Notes under the pieces: generated by a model
The model's input: the letters and a program-made list of their open reading frames with translations, nothing else
Database searches by the model: none
What the model was told of the DNA's origin: nothing
IMG/VR virus record: IMGVR_UViG_3300042868_008355
Coordinates: 1-64,000 of that record
DNA length: 64,000 bases
Direction: 5' to 3' (one strand)
From: a virus
Position numbers and translations under genes: made by a program
In this document: piece by piece, positions 16,926 to 25,318 of the stretch
Numbering within the stretch: the first letter of the stretch is position 1
Layout: every line of letters starts with the position of its first letter

Positions 16926-17439
16926 AACACAAATCTAATATTTTTTCTTCAAACCAAAAAGGTTTTTCTCTATTTTTCCAAACTGCGAACGAAGCTTTTG
17001 CTCCACGGTAGTAATTTCTATAAGATTCCACCACAGAATCTACTTTATATTCGTCAGGCATTGCCTTCGGAGGTTCGGTGTAACCAATGTCTTGAATACT
17101 TGGTTTATTGGTCACACACCATTCGATTACATCCTGAGATTTATGTCTCTTTCCATAACGATAGGTGTATTCATAACACAACTCCAAACCAAGTTCACAT
17201 AACACCAAATAATTGGTTAATGACTCACGAGCCCAAATTGCACAAGGGTGATTTTTGTGAGACAATTTGTATGGGACTTGGGGGGCGACTTGGGGGGCGA
17301 CTTGGGGGGCGACTTGGGGGGTCATATGATGAACCCCACATAAAAGTTGAGCCGTTTCCAAAATCATTTTTACCACGTGCTTATCACAATGATATTGAGC
17401 ACATTTTTTAATATCGTCGTCAAGGAAAAAGATGTTCAT
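16918..17439 (-). CDS. Hypothetical protein with expanding APQV repeat
   Basis: 173 residues. The N-terminus MNIFFLDDDIKKCAQYHCDKHVVKMI and the segment HPCAIWARESLTNY look like a conserved soluble phage protein with several Cys/His, but I cannot name its family. Between residues about 40 and 55 a PQVA unit is repeated, encoded by a perfect 12-bp DNA repeat (17275-17322). TATATTTG lies 22 nt upstream. Function unknown. Confidence 0.6.
   Translation of the reverse strand: MNIFFLDDDIKKCAQYHCDKHVVKMILETAQLLCGVHHMTPQVAPQVAPQVAPQVPYKLSHKNHPCAIWARESLTNYLVLCELGLELCYEYTYRYGKRHKSQDVIEWCVTNKPSIQDIGYTEPPKAMPDEYKVDSVVESYRNYYRGAKASFAVWKNREKPFWFEEKILDLCYD
16930..16937 (-). promoter_or_regulatory. Host-type promoter, TAGATTTG
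   Basis: TAGATTTG on the minus strand, 4 nt before ATG 16925, inside the end of the upstream gene. Confidence 0.5.
17275..17322 (+). repeat. 12-bp tandem repeat, four units
   Basis: Unit GACTTGGGGGGC four times (last base differs). In frame in the minus-strand gene, coding APQV. G-runs make it prone to slippage. Confidence 0.85.
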
Positions 17440-17461
17440 AGTTGAATTTTTAATTATTCAA

Positions 17462-17469
17462 CAAATATA
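17462..17469 (-). promoter_or_regulatory. Host-type promoter, TATATTTG
   Basis: TATATTTG on the minus strand, 22 nt before ATG 17439. Confidence 0.45.
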
Positions 17470-17473
17470 CAAA

Positions 17474-17731
17474 TTATTCTGTTACCAAAAAAACTGGATT
17501 CTGCTCTCCTGCGTGTAATCCCAAAATATTAAAGTCATAAAACTCAAAAGCTTCAGAATATGTCATACCGTCACGACCTATTAATATGTCAATTATTTTG
17601 GATTTAGAGTAAAGTACTCTACGACCATTACCAAACTCTTCAACCACACCAATAATCGCATCCTCCAAACCATCCAATAATATTGCTCCTTCGGCAATTT
17701 CGTCAATATAATAATCTTCAATAGTTCCCAT
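17474..17731 (-). CDS. Small hypothetical protein
   Basis: 85 residues from ATG 17731, chosen because TATGTTTC (a one-base variant of the host box) lies 4 nt upstream; an in-frame TTG at 17770 is the alternative. The segment SKIIDILIGRDGMTYSEAFEFYDFNI looks like a conserved helical motif of small phage proteins. Function unknown. Confidence 0.6.
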   Translation of the reverse strand: MGTIEDYYIDEIAEGAILLDGLEDAIIGVVEEFGNGRRVLYSKSKIIDILIGRDGMTYSEAFEFYDFNILGLHAGEQNPVFLVTE

Positions 17732-17786
17732 AATGGAAACATAACCCTTATTTTTGGGTATGTCAAACAAATTGGGATTTTTATGG

Positions 17787-17793
17787 TATTTAT
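17787..17793 (+). promoter_or_regulatory. TATTTAT late-type promoter box
   Basis: TATTTAT, 12 nt before ATG 17806. Confidence 0.5.
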
Positions 17794-17805
17794 AAATAAA
17801 AAACT

Positions 17806-19137
17806 ATGAGAGGATATTTCGGATTAGGTCAATTATCTGCGGCTGAAAAGTCAGATATTTTAGACCAACATAAAAGTGTGTATAACGGATACCAAACAAT
17901 GCAACCACAGGTATCAAACACTCAACCATTAACAGTTTATGATTTTGCTGGAGACAAAGAAGGATTGGTTGTTAATAATAAAGGTGAGGTTAAAAAATAC
18001 ACAAACATGGGAATCAACGAACAAGTTGAAACAAATGAAGTTTGTGATGATTGTGGTGCAATGATTATGGATGGAATGTGTACTGAATGTAATTACGGAC
18101 ACATGGAGGAAGAATACATGGAAGGTTCTAAAATGTGTGAACAATGTGGTGGTACTATGAAAGAAGATGTTTGTGAACAATGTAACATGGAAGAAGGTGT
18201 TGGTCATTTAGATGATATCTATGATGAGGAAGATTTGAATCCAAGTGCTGGTTTTGATTACATTGAAGGTTCATCAAATGACGTAGACACTTTTGAAGGA
18301 ATGCACAAAAAACTTTATAAAGAACAAGACGAATTTGTCAATTACGATGAAAACATGGAAGACGATGACGATTTCCAAGATTACGAATCTTCTTATACTG
18401 AAGATGGTGTTGAAGACCCTGATAACGAAGATGATGGATATGAAGACCTTAACGCATCAGAAGTTACTGATGGTGAATTAGATGAACTTGATATTGCTGA
18501 TTTAGTTAAAGGTAAAAGATACAAATATAATCACCCATTACATGCTGATGAATTTGAATTTGATAGTGAACACAAATATCCTGAAGGTGAAGACATGTAT
18601 AGTTTTAGAAGTGGAAAAACGGGATATGCTATACCAGGAAAACAGGTGAAAGATTATGTAAGTCATTTAGATGACGAAGAATTCGGTTCAATTGAAGAAC
18701 AAGGTGGAAATGTTGATGACATGGATGATGACGATGTTCAACCAGCATATAATTTTGATTCTAATGGACCTGGTGATGTTTATCCTGTAAACGAATTGGA
18801 TGAAGACGATATGTATTCATACGACCCTGAAAAAATGTACGAATTTGATGATATGGAATCTGCTTGGGCTGACGAAGAATTGGAAGAGCAACCAGACATC
18901 TCAGGAGTTCAAGGGATATACGGAGCAATGGACAGAGCGTATGACTTTGATAGTGATGGACCAGGTAAGGGTGGACCATACCAAGAATTTTCTTACGAAA
19001 GTGAATTAGATGAAGATGAGGAGTTTACCTCAACCGAAGATGATTTTGAAGAGGTTGATGAAGATTTAAAAGAATCCTTTGTAAATCAACGAAACAAAAT
19101 TATGGAAATGTTTAACAGATTTAATAAATTTAATTAA
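17806..19137 (+). CDS. Acidic zinc-ribbon protein, putative virion component
   Basis: 443 residues, extremely rich in Asp/Glu after residue 120. N-terminus: QLSAAEKSDILDQHKSVY then GINE/Q at about 71, matching the EK..IL..H plus [LI]xEQ signal of other putative packaged proteins. Two Cys4 zinc ribbons follow (CDDCG/CTECN and CEQCG/CEQCN, residues 79-127). The motif AY(N/D)FDS(N/D)GPG occurs twice in the C-terminal half. An acidic, metal-binding head protein or scaffold-like internal protein would fit; function unproven. Confidence 0.6.
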   Translation: MRGYFGLGQLSAAEKSDILDQHKSVYNGYQTMQPQVSNTQPLTVYDFAGDKEGLVVNNKGEVKKYTNMGINEQVETNEVCDDCGAMIMDGMCTECNYGHMEEEYMEGSKMCEQCGGTMKEDVCEQCNMEEGVGHLDDIYDEEDLNPSAGFDYIEGSSNDVDTFEGMHKKLYKEQDEFVNYDENMEDDDDFQDYESSYTEDGVEDPDNEDDGYEDLNASEVTDGELDELDIADLVKGKRYKYNHPLHADEFEFDSEHKYPEGEDMYSFRSGKTGYAIPGKQVKDYVSHLDDEEFGSIEEQGGNVDDMDDDDVQPAYNFDSNGPGDVYPVNELDEDDMYSYDPEKMYEFDDMESAWADEELEEQPDISGVQGIYGAMDRAYDFDSDGPGKGGPYQEFSYESELDEDEEFTSTEDDFEEVDEDLKESFVNQRNKIMEMFNRFNKFN

Positions 19138-19140
19138 TAT

Positions 19141-19168
19141 AAAACCCCTCAAACGAGGGGTTTTTTTA
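19141..19168 (+). terminator. Intrinsic terminator
   Basis: AAACCCCTC and GAGGGGTTT stem with a 4-nt loop and seven T, 3 nt after the stop at 19137. Confidence 0.85.
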
Positions 19169-19221
19169 TTCTCTGTAGAATTTTGCACTTTTTCCGTATA
19201 TTTCTTATTAAAATAAATGTC

Positions 19222-19521
19222 ATGGAAATTAAGGAAATTGTTTCATACTTCTTAAATGCTGAGTCAAACATTTTAGAAGTGACGTTCAGAACTATCGCGG
19301 ATAGTGATGATGTTCTTAGAACCGATAATATTGATTATTCAATATCAGAAGAATACGGGTATGTTTTGGAGTCAGATTACTTCAATTTTTTTGAAGATGA
19401 TGATGAAGAAAATGATTATATGAATTTAGAACTCGAATTAGATGAGGATGTTCTCATATCATTTTTGAATGAGTATTACGAGGTTAATCCAAAGTTATTA
19501 CCAAAACCTGAATACTATTAA
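19222..19521 (+). CDS. Small acidic hypothetical protein
   Basis: 99 residues from ATG 19222; an in-frame TTG at 19183 lies before the TATATTTC box and is unlikely. Asp/Glu-rich with EDDDEEND in the middle. No motif. Converges with the lipoprotein gene at 19522 without a gap. Confidence 0.55.
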   Translation: MEIKEIVSYFLNAESNILEVTFRTIADSDDVLRTDNIDYSISEEYGYVLESDYFNFFEDDDEENDYMNLELELDEDVLISFLNEYYEVNPKLLPKPEYY

Positions 19522-20037
19522 CTATTGTCTTGACAAATATAGTGTTATGTGTTTCTTACTGTTAGTGTAAGTCCCTTCGTGTCTTAAAGTTAATGACATT
19601 ATACCATCATTAACTATTGTAAATGTTAATGGTTGAAATTGATTAGAACCTTTTGGTTTATATGAAAATTTAAGTATACCGCTAAAATATGCAGTATTAC
19701 CGTATATGTTTGTCCATATTTGAGTTGAATCTTCGTTACCACCGTATTCCCATTTATATTCACCCGCTTGAGTTATATTTAACAAAACAAATCTTACATC
19801 CACATAGCTAAATTCCATAAAAAAATTGTTAACAGGTATAGAATCAAATGGTTTTGGTAACAAGTCATTTACACAAACTCCGTCAGTATAGATACTATCG
19901 ATACCCTCGTCAGTTGTAGTGACAATTTTAGTAATATTATACATACCACTTAAAGTAACATCGCTTCGTTCAACAACATATTTCTCACAACCCGTAATGA
20001 GAACCAAAAACATCAAGATACCAACTATTCTTTTCAT
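19522..20037 (-). CDS. Lipoprotein
   Basis: 171 residues. MKRIVGILMFLVLITGCEK is a lipoprotein signal peptide with lipobox LITG/C (Cys 17). The mature part is beta-rich (YNITKIVTTTDEGIDSIYTDG, FTIVNDGIMSLTLRHEGTY) and resembles lipocalin-like Bacteroidetes lipoproteins. A phage-encoded host-type lipoprotein could block superinfection or modify the outer membrane, but no direct evidence. TATCTTTG sits exactly 4 nt upstream. Confidence 0.75.
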   Translation of the reverse strand: MKRIVGILMFLVLITGCEKYVVERSDVTLSGMYNITKIVTTTDEGIDSIYTDGVCVNDLLPKPFDSIPVNNFFMEFSYVDVRFVLLNITQAGEYKWEYGGNEDSTQIWTNIYGNTAYFSGILKFSYKPKGSNQFQPLTFTIVNDGIMSLTLRHEGTYTNSKKHITLYLSRQ

Positions 20038-20041
20038 AGGA

Positions 20042-20049
20042 CAAAGATA
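20042..20049 (-). promoter_or_regulatory. Host-type promoter, TATCTTTG
   Basis: TATCTTTG on the minus strand, 4 nt before ATG 20037. Confidence 0.6.
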
Positions 20050-20073
20050 AATACATTTTTCCGATTATAAAAA

Positions 20074-20080
20074 TATTTAT
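20074..20080 (+). promoter_or_regulatory. TATTTAT late-type promoter box
   Basis: TATTTAT, 4 nt before ATG 20085. Confidence 0.5.
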
Positions 20081-20084
20081 TGAT

Positions 20085-20348
20085 ATGAATTTAGATGTAG
20101 ATTATTTAATTGACTTTTTTACCAAAAATTCCGAATCAAGTAATGATGAAGAATTAGATGGTGAGATTGGAGAACAAGAAGGTGAGGCAGCTGCTTCATC
20201 ACCCGCACCATCAACAGGTGGTGGAGGTTCTGTTCCAAAATGGGCTGATAGTTATCAGACAAAAAGAGGTAAGGCCAATATGTTAGGTAGAGCTGGCGAA
20301 AAATGGAATACAGGTTTAGCTAGAGGCTCCGCTAATCAAATTTGGTGA
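20085..20348 (+). CDS. Small hypothetical, probable structural protein
   Basis: 87 residues. N-terminal acidic helix, a low-complexity linker (AAASSPAPSTGGGGSV) and a C-terminal motif KWADSYQTKRGKAN ... KWNTGLARGSANQIW. The KW..G..RG.AN ending looks like a peptide-like motif that docks on another protein; I cannot name the partner. Late-type promoter 4 nt upstream. Confidence 0.55.
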   Translation: MNLDVDYLIDFFTKNSESSNDEELDGEIGEQEGEAAASSPAPSTGGGGSVPKWADSYQTKRGKANMLGRAGEKWNTGLARGSANQIW

Positions 20349-20355
20349 TAGAGCA

Positions 20356-20382
20356 TATTTATCAATATAATAATATATTTAT
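20356..20382 (+). promoter_or_regulatory. Two TATTTAT boxes 20 bp apart
   Basis: Copies at 20356-20362 and 20376-20382; the second is 13 nt before ATG 20396. Confidence 0.45.
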
Positions 20383-20395
20383 TAGAAAAAAGATT

Positions 20396-21478
20396 ATGAA
20401 ACTACCAACTTATAGCCCAATAGAAGCTTTAAACAGAGTTAAATTAATGATGGGATACGACCCAACAAAAACTTTAACTGAAAATGAAAAATCAATTAAG
20501 ACTTTAATTAAAGAAGATGATATTGATACCGATACTGAAAAATCAGTTAAAAAAGTTTTGGATTCTTGTAATTCAAGAAGTGTTGGTGAAGGTACGTTAG
20601 ATGCCGCATCTATCGCAAGTGCATTTAATAAGTCATTTAATTATCAAACCGCTTATATGTTTGGAGGTACGGACGATTCTTTGTGGAGAGCACAGGCGGC
20701 AAAAATGAAAAAAGGTAACATGGATGACCTATGTAATATCAAAAAAGAGTTTGAAGATTTAGGTTATGGTGATTTTGCTCAAAAATTAGTTGATGAATTA
20801 GACGATGAAGAATTGGCAGAATTAATGGAAGCATTCGCAGCGATGAATTACAAAACTAAAAAAGAAAGTAACTTGAGAGTTGATAGTACTGAACAAAAAA
20901 ATATTAATGAATTTAAGGCTAAATTCCGTTGTGTGTTTGACTCAGACTCTAATGTTGACCAAAAAGTATATTTAAATCAAAACAGATATACTTTCATTAA
21001 AGTTAGAGGTAATTCAGGTAGAGTTTATCAATTATTCTATGATGGAGCGTTAAAAGATTGGAATGGTACAAAATGGGTTGATAGTGGTAAATCGTTAAAT
21101 TGTAATGGAAGACAAGTTGTTGTTGAATCACAAGAAAAAAAAAGCTTAACTGAAGATTTTGATGACAGTGGGATTAGAGTTAAAACCCCAACTCCAACAG
21201 GTGGAGGCGGAGGTGGTGGAGGAACAAGACCAGCACCTGCATATCGTAACTGTACTGGAACATATAAAAAAGGATGTAAATCTGATGTAATTGCAAAAGT
21301 ACAAGGATGTTTAGGATTGACAGCTGACGGTAAATACGGAAATAACACACATACTAAACTTAGTGGTATGGGATTCGCATCATTTACTGATTCTGATGTT
21401 GATAAAATTTGTAATATACCAGCACCAGAAGTAAGTGGTGAAATTATAAAAATTGACCCGTCGAATACCGACTTTTAA
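20396..21478 (+). CDS. Putative internal virion protein with peptidoglycan-binding domain
   Basis: 360 residues from ATG 20396; upstream TTG/GTG codons overlap the previous gene and the promoter boxes. N-terminus YSPIEALNRVKLMMGYDPTKTLTE/N and LIKE/D resembles the packaging signal. After a Gly-rich linker (~residue 275) comes CKSDVIAKVQGCLGLTADG followed by KYGNNTHTKLSGMG, a PG_binding_1 motif. The pairing suggests a head- or tail-borne protein acting at the cell wall during entry. No hydrolase motif is seen in the N-terminal part. Confidence 0.6.
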   Translation: MKLPTYSPIEALNRVKLMMGYDPTKTLTENEKSIKTLIKEDDIDTDTEKSVKKVLDSCNSRSVGEGTLDAASIASAFNKSFNYQTAYMFGGTDDSLWRAQAAKMKKGNMDDLCNIKKEFEDLGYGDFAQKLVDELDDEELAELMEAFAAMNYKTKKESNLRVDSTEQKNINEFKAKFRCVFDSDSNVDQKVYLNQNRYTFIKVRGNSGRVYQLFYDGALKDWNGTKWVDSGKSLNCNGRQVVVESQEKKSLTEDFDDSGIRVKTPTPTGGGGGGGGTRPAPAYRNCTGTYKKGCKSDVIAKVQGCLGLTADGKYGNNTHTKLSGMGFASFTDSDVDKICNIPAPEVSGEIIKIDPSNTDF

Positions 21479-21490
21479 TATTTAAAAAAA

Positions 21491-22753
21491 ATGAAATTTA
21501 ATTTAACAGAAGGAGAAGTTAAAAATATCTTAGAGATGCACTCTAAGGTAAAAGAAGATAATAAAGTTATTTCTGAGCAAGTTACTAATTTAGCCAATAT
21601 GAGTGGTGTTGAGTTAGCTAACATGAGAAGAGGTAGCAAATTGGCATTTGATACGAGTTATAATGGATTAAGTGCACTTCAGAAAAAAATAGTTGATGAT
21701 AAATTGGCAGGCAAACTTGCAACAAGTACAGGTCAATCAACTAATACAAACGCAGGAAGTCCAACTAATACCAACACAGGTACTCAGTCATATGGGACAA
21801 ACACAGGAGAACCTGAATTAACTCTTCAAGAAAAACTACAAGCATTGATTGATGATGGTTGTGTTAAGAATGGTGTTGTAGTTCAAATGGGTTCAACAAA
21901 TCCTAATAAGCAATATGCAATCAAACAACAAAGTACATTAAATCCTAACAAATCTAGATATTTCTTTATTGATAATACTTACGGAACTGTAGTTGACGGT
22001 AAATTTAAATACGGAACTGAAAAATGGGAATGTAATTCTAATAGAATTAAATCTGACAAAGAAAAACAAGCTAAAGATAAAGCAGGGTCTGAAAGTCAAA
22101 AAGCGGCAACAGATGCTAATATAGAAAATTTGAAAAAAGAAGGTGGTTGGAAAACTTACGATGAGTTAATTGCTACCGAAACAAAGGAAAATATTAACAA
22201 CCCTGCGATGTATGAAAAGAAAATTGTTGATGGTGTTACTTTATATAGAAGAACTTCAGGTAGAGGAATAACTAGTGGTTTAGATAAAAGACAACAAGAA
22301 GTTATATCTCAATTTAAGGCTAAAGGTGCTAAATTAGAAAATGAGGTAACGGCATTAGAGGCAAAGGCTTGGACAAGAAAATTAGTTAGTCCTAAATCTG
22401 ATGGATTATTCTCTGAAGATTTATTTATGTATTTCCCACCAAACACAATTTCAAATACTGATATAACAACAGCATTTGAAGATGCAGTTAGAGACCAAAC
22501 ACCTGAAAGTCCTGAAGATTGTAAGAAAGCAATTGAGGCATACTATATGGCGTTTAAGAAGAAAAAAGTATTTACTGATGATGTACTTAGTTCGATGAAA
22601 GAAAAAGTACAGGCATGTAAAAATGAATTTTACGGTTCATGGGGGGCATTTGGAGGTGGAAAAACTATTGATGGTTACTTAAACATGTTAAGTGGTAAAG
22701 CGTCAGGTGGACCATCTTCATATGGTGAAGATTCAAAATGGAGACTTAAATAA
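21491..22753 (+). CDS. Putative internal virion protein
   Basis: 420 residues. N-terminus FNLTEGEVKNILEMHSKVKEDNKVISE/Q matches the E..ILxxH plus [LIV]xEQ signal seen at 17806. A Thr/Asn/Gly-rich linker (residues ~78-105) separates it from a helical, Lys-rich body. Lies between two other signal-bearing genes with gaps of about 10 nt, so 20396-23409 is one operon. No domain recognised. Confidence 0.55.
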   Translation: MKFNLTEGEVKNILEMHSKVKEDNKVISEQVTNLANMSGVELANMRRGSKLAFDTSYNGLSALQKKIVDDKLAGKLATSTGQSTNTNAGSPTNTNTGTQSYGTNTGEPELTLQEKLQALIDDGCVKNGVVVQMGSTNPNKQYAIKQQSTLNPNKSRYFFIDNTYGTVVDGKFKYGTEKWECNSNRIKSDKEKQAKDKAGSESQKAATDANIENLKKEGGWKTYDELIATETKENINNPAMYEKKIVDGVTLYRRTSGRGITSGLDKRQQEVISQFKAKGAKLENEVTALEAKAWTRKLVSPKSDGLFSEDLFMYFPPNTISNTDITTAFEDAVRDQTPESPEDCKKAIEAYYMAFKKKKVFTDDVLSSMKEKVQACKNEFYGSWGAFGGGKTIDGYLNMLSGKASGGPSSYGEDSKWRLK

Positions 22754-22761
22754 TATTTGAT

Positions 22762-23409
22762 ATGTTAGAGAAAAAAATAAGAAGGTCAATTATTGAGGCT
22801 AAAGAACAAAAAGAAAGACAATTGATTGAAACTCATTTAGTCAAGAGTAGACTTTCTGTTCTTGTTGAACACATTCAATCTGAAGAAGATTTTAATAATT
22901 TATCTGAAAGTAAAAGAATACAATTATCTTTTAATATTTTACAAGAACTTTCTTATTTAGAGTCGAGTGGATTATTATCAGAACAAAATTTGAGTGGAGT
23001 GTTTAAGTCTTTATTCGGAGGATTGTTTGGTAATGTAACTCAAACAGTATTTGAACCTTTAATTGGTAAATTAATTTATCCGTTGTTTGGTCAAGGATTC
23101 CTTTCTAATTTTATCATTTCATACTTAACATCAAGACCGTCAGAAGTAATTAGGGCAATGTCAGATTGTAAATTAATGACAAAATTAGTCGCTGAAAGTG
23201 TTGTTGAAGGTATGATTATGTCATTGCAAAGACAAAAAGGGTTTGATGCTCCTGGGTATTCATTTTTAAGAAACACTCTTGGTGATGTCATCAAAGGAAC
23301 AGGATTTGTTTCAGGTATTGAAAACAGTATCTCTAATACAATCTGTAGTCTTTTTGGAAAATTTGCAGACAATGCTGAAAAAGTTAAATCTAAATTAAAA
23401 ACATCTTAA
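22762..23409 (+). CDS. Putative packaged membrane-active protein
   Basis: 215 residues. Starts MLEKKIRRSIIE/AKEQKERQ, a good [LI]xE/A site, with a second candidate LLSE/Q at about 74. After this the chain is hydrophobic and Gly/Phe-rich (GVFKSLFGGLFGNVTQTVF, LIYPLFGQGFLSNFIISYL), then amphipathic. It resembles the protein at 10229 in layout. A membrane-inserting role during DNA entry would fit but is inferred. Confidence 0.55.
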   Translation: MLEKKIRRSIIEAKEQKERQLIETHLVKSRLSVLVEHIQSEEDFNNLSESKRIQLSFNILQELSYLESSGLLSEQNLSGVFKSLFGGLFGNVTQTVFEPLIGKLIYPLFGQGFLSNFIISYLTSRPSEVIRAMSDCKLMTKLVAESVVEGMIMSLQRQKGFDAPGYSFLRNTLGDVIKGTGFVSGIENSISNTICSLFGKFADNAEKVKSKLKTS

Positions 23410-23487
23410 TTTAGAAAAAGAGATTCACAGGGTGAAGACCCTTGAATATAAATGAGAACTAAAACAAAAGGGGGTGTTCCAAATCTC

Positions 23488-23518
23488 AAAAAAAGAAGGG
23501 TTAATTACCCTTCTTTTT
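23488..23518. terminator. Bidirectional intrinsic terminator
   Basis: AAAGAAGGGTaattACCCTTCTTTT: A-run and T-run flank the stem, so it can end both the plus-strand operon and clpP. It overlaps the last codons of clpP. Confidence 0.75.
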
Positions 23519-24181
23519 TGTTTTAACAATCTCGTCAATGATTCCGTATTCAAGAGCGTCGTCCGCACTTAACCACAAATCACGAGTGGCGTCTAAAGTA
23601 ACTTGTTCTGTAGTTTTACCACAATAAGAACCCAACAAATCAAAAAGAATTTTATTTGTTTTTTCCCATTCAATCATATTGATACGAGCGTCTTGGATAT
23701 TACCATAAGCCCCACCTGATGATTGATGTAACATTGTTCTGGAGAAACGTAATGATGAACGTTTACCCTTTGTTCCCGCTCCTAACAGAACTGAACCCAT
23801 TGATGCCGCCATACCTGTATTTACGGTACGAATATCACAAGAGATGTATTCCATAACATCAACCATGGATAGACCTGATTTAACACTTCCTCCTGGTGAG
23901 TCAATGTGCATTGTAATGTCAGATTTATCACTTGAATCTAAGAACATCAATTGTGCTTGCACGATTGTTGACATGCGGTCATTGACTGGACCTGCAACCC
24001 ATAACAATCTGTCTCTCATTAATCTTGAGAAGATGTCCATTTGAGTTGCTCTCATCTCTCTTTCTTCCAAAATGTATGGTGTCATTGATGATTCGATTTG
24101 TTGTGAGAAATAATCTAAATGTGAAGATGGTTTCCCTAAGTGTTTTGTGTAATAAGCTTGAAATTCTTTTCCGTAATCCAT
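23501..24181 (-). CDS. clpP: ClpP serine protease
   Basis: 226 residues from ATG 24181; the in-frame TTG at 24205 overlaps the promoter box and is unlikely. Catalytic triad: Ser127 in GMAASMGSVLL, His152 in MLHQSSGG, Asp in DATRDLWLSA. MHIDSPGGSV is the oxyanion-hole loop. The first ~55 residues before the fold are longer than in most ClpP and could be a propeptide. It would form a tetradecameric barrel fed by an unfoldase; a ClpC-like partner with an IGF loop is encoded at 43921. TATATTTG lies 21 nt upstream. Confidence 0.9.
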   Translation of the reverse strand: MDYGKEFQAYYTKHLGKPSSHLDYFSQQIESSMTPYILEEREMRATQMDIFSRLMRDRLLWVAGPVNDRMSTIVQAQLMFLDSSDKSDITMHIDSPGGSVKSGLSMVDVMEYISCDIRTVNTGMAASMGSVLLGAGTKGKRSSLRFSRTMLHQSSGGAYGNIQDARINMIEWEKTNKILFDLLGSYCGKTTEQVTLDATRDLWLSADDALEYGIIDEIVKTKKKGN

Positions 24182-24202
24182 GTTTAGTATTTTAGTGTGG
24201 TA

Positions 24203-24210
24203 CAAATATA
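24203..24210 (-). promoter_or_regulatory. Host-type promoter, TATATTTG
   Basis: TATATTTG on the minus strand, 21 nt before the clpP ATG. Confidence 0.5.
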
Positions 24211-24244
24211 GTTAAAATAAAACAAACCTCAAAATCAATTTGGA

Positions 24245-24553
24245 TTATTCTTCAGTATTTGGAGTTTCACTTTCGTTAGGTGATTCAGTCATTTCACCTT
24301 CAGGCATACCTAAGTTTACTGCAGTACCTTCTTCAACATCTTCATCACATTTGTAAATGTGTACTTGGTTGTTTTGTTTAAATACGATAACTTTCTTAAC
24401 TCCTTCACCTAATTTAACATCTCCGTTAATATCAACGACAATACCTTCATCGTCTCTGAAGATAAGTCCTAATGCTCTTGCGAAGATTAATGATGCGTTA
24501 ATCAAATCTTGTTGGTTTTCACCTGTTTGTTCTGGGTTTGTGTAATTTTCCAT
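24245..24553 (-). CDS. Small acidic hypothetical protein
   Basis: 102 residues. Helical N-terminus, central beta region (EGIVVDINGDVKLGEGVKKVIVF) and an acidic low-complexity tail (ESPNESETPNTEE). No family recognised. Follows the HNH gene by 41 nt and precedes clpP. Confidence 0.55.
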   Translation of the reverse strand: MENYTNPEQTGENQQDLINASLIFARALGLIFRDDEGIVVDINGDVKLGEGVKKVIVFKQNNQVHIYKCDEDVEEGTAVNLGMPEGEMTESPNESETPNTEE

Positions 24554-24594
24554 TTTTATATATTATTTGTTTTTTATAAGTTTAATAATTTATT

Positions 24595-25083
24595 TTAATA
24601 AACAAAGGATTCCTGATACTCAGTCCAAGCCTTGTTTAGTGTCGCATTATCATTCATAATGGATGGAACATAAGGTTTATGTTTCATTACCATTTTTGCT
24701 TCCTCTGGAGTTCTATTACCCTTTCTAAGATTACATTTAAAACAACAAGTGACCAAGTTAGTCCATTCGTTTTTTCCACCACGAGATTTAGGAATAACAT
24801 GGTCCAAAGTTAATTGTTTAACTGAACCACAATATACACATTCGTGATTATCCCGTTTATAGATTCGATTTCGATTCACCTTTGAAGTCTTTCTACTGAA
24901 TTTGATATAACTCAACAATCGAATGATTAATGGTCTAACATAAGCTGTAAAATTTGCGTTAATCGGATTGTCATCTGATTTTATAATTTCGGCTTTACCC
25001 TTATCTACAAGGATAAACCCCCTCCTTGTTGAAGTTAAATTCAAAGGAGTGTAGTCGTAGTTTAATACCAATACGTTACTCAT
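24595..25083 (-). CDS. HNH endonuclease
   Basis: 162 residues. Residues ~80-125 form an HNH site: CVYCG, LDHVIPKSRGG, NLVTCCFKCNLRKGN, with the two CxxC pairs binding zinc and the DH...N...N catalytic set. The N-terminal ~75 residues (VLVLNYDYTPLNLTSTRRG) match the usual extension of host-type HNH proteins rather than a homing type. Possible roles are DNA packaging or recombination; none is shown. A leader with a short ORF and a terminator-like hairpin precedes it. Confidence 0.75.
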   Translation of the reverse strand: MSNVLVLNYDYTPLNLTSTRRGFILVDKGKAEIIKSDDNPINANFTAYVRPLIIRLLSYIKFSRKTSKVNRNRIYKRDNHECVYCGSVKQLTLDHVIPKSRGGKNEWTNLVTCCFKCNLRKGNRTPEEAKMVMKHKPYVPSIMNDNATLNKAWTEYQESFVY

Positions 25084-25123
25084 TTTTTCAATTTTTTATA
25101 AGGATAGTTTATTTTCTTTACAA

Positions 25124-25155
25124 AACAAAAAAAGGGATGAAAATTTCACCCCTTT
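25124..25155 (-). terminator. Terminator-like hairpin in the HNH leader (possible attenuator)
   Basis: AGGGGTGAAA and TTTCATCCCT stem then seven T on the minus strand, about 40 nt before ATG 25083. It lies after a promoter-like box and a 16-codon ORF, so it would end transcripts before the HNH gene. Confidence 0.5.
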
Positions 25156-25173
25156 ATTATAAAGTAGACTTAT

Positions 25174-25224
25174 TTACGGTTTATGGTTCGAGATTTTCCA
25201 CTTCTCATCGCGACCTGTTCTCAT
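25174..25224 (-). CDS. Possible 16-residue leader peptide
   Basis: ATG to TAA, starting MRTGRDEKWK, between a TATATTTAT-type box (about 25270) and the hairpin at 25124. Its start ATGAGAAC is also seen in the leader ORF at 30550. Translation unproven. Confidence 0.3.
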   Translation of the reverse strand: MRTGRDEKWKISNHKP

Positions 25225-25306
25225 TTTTGGTTTATCCAAAAGACACCTTTATTTTGTCTTACCTATAAATATAGGCAAAAGTCATTGCAGATTCAACTTT
25301 TTATAT

Positions 25307-25314
25307 TATCTTTG
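25307..25314 (+). promoter_or_regulatory. Host-type promoter, TATCTTTG
   Basis: TATCTTTG, 4 nt before ATG 25319. Confidence 0.6.
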
Positions 25315-25318
25315 TTAT

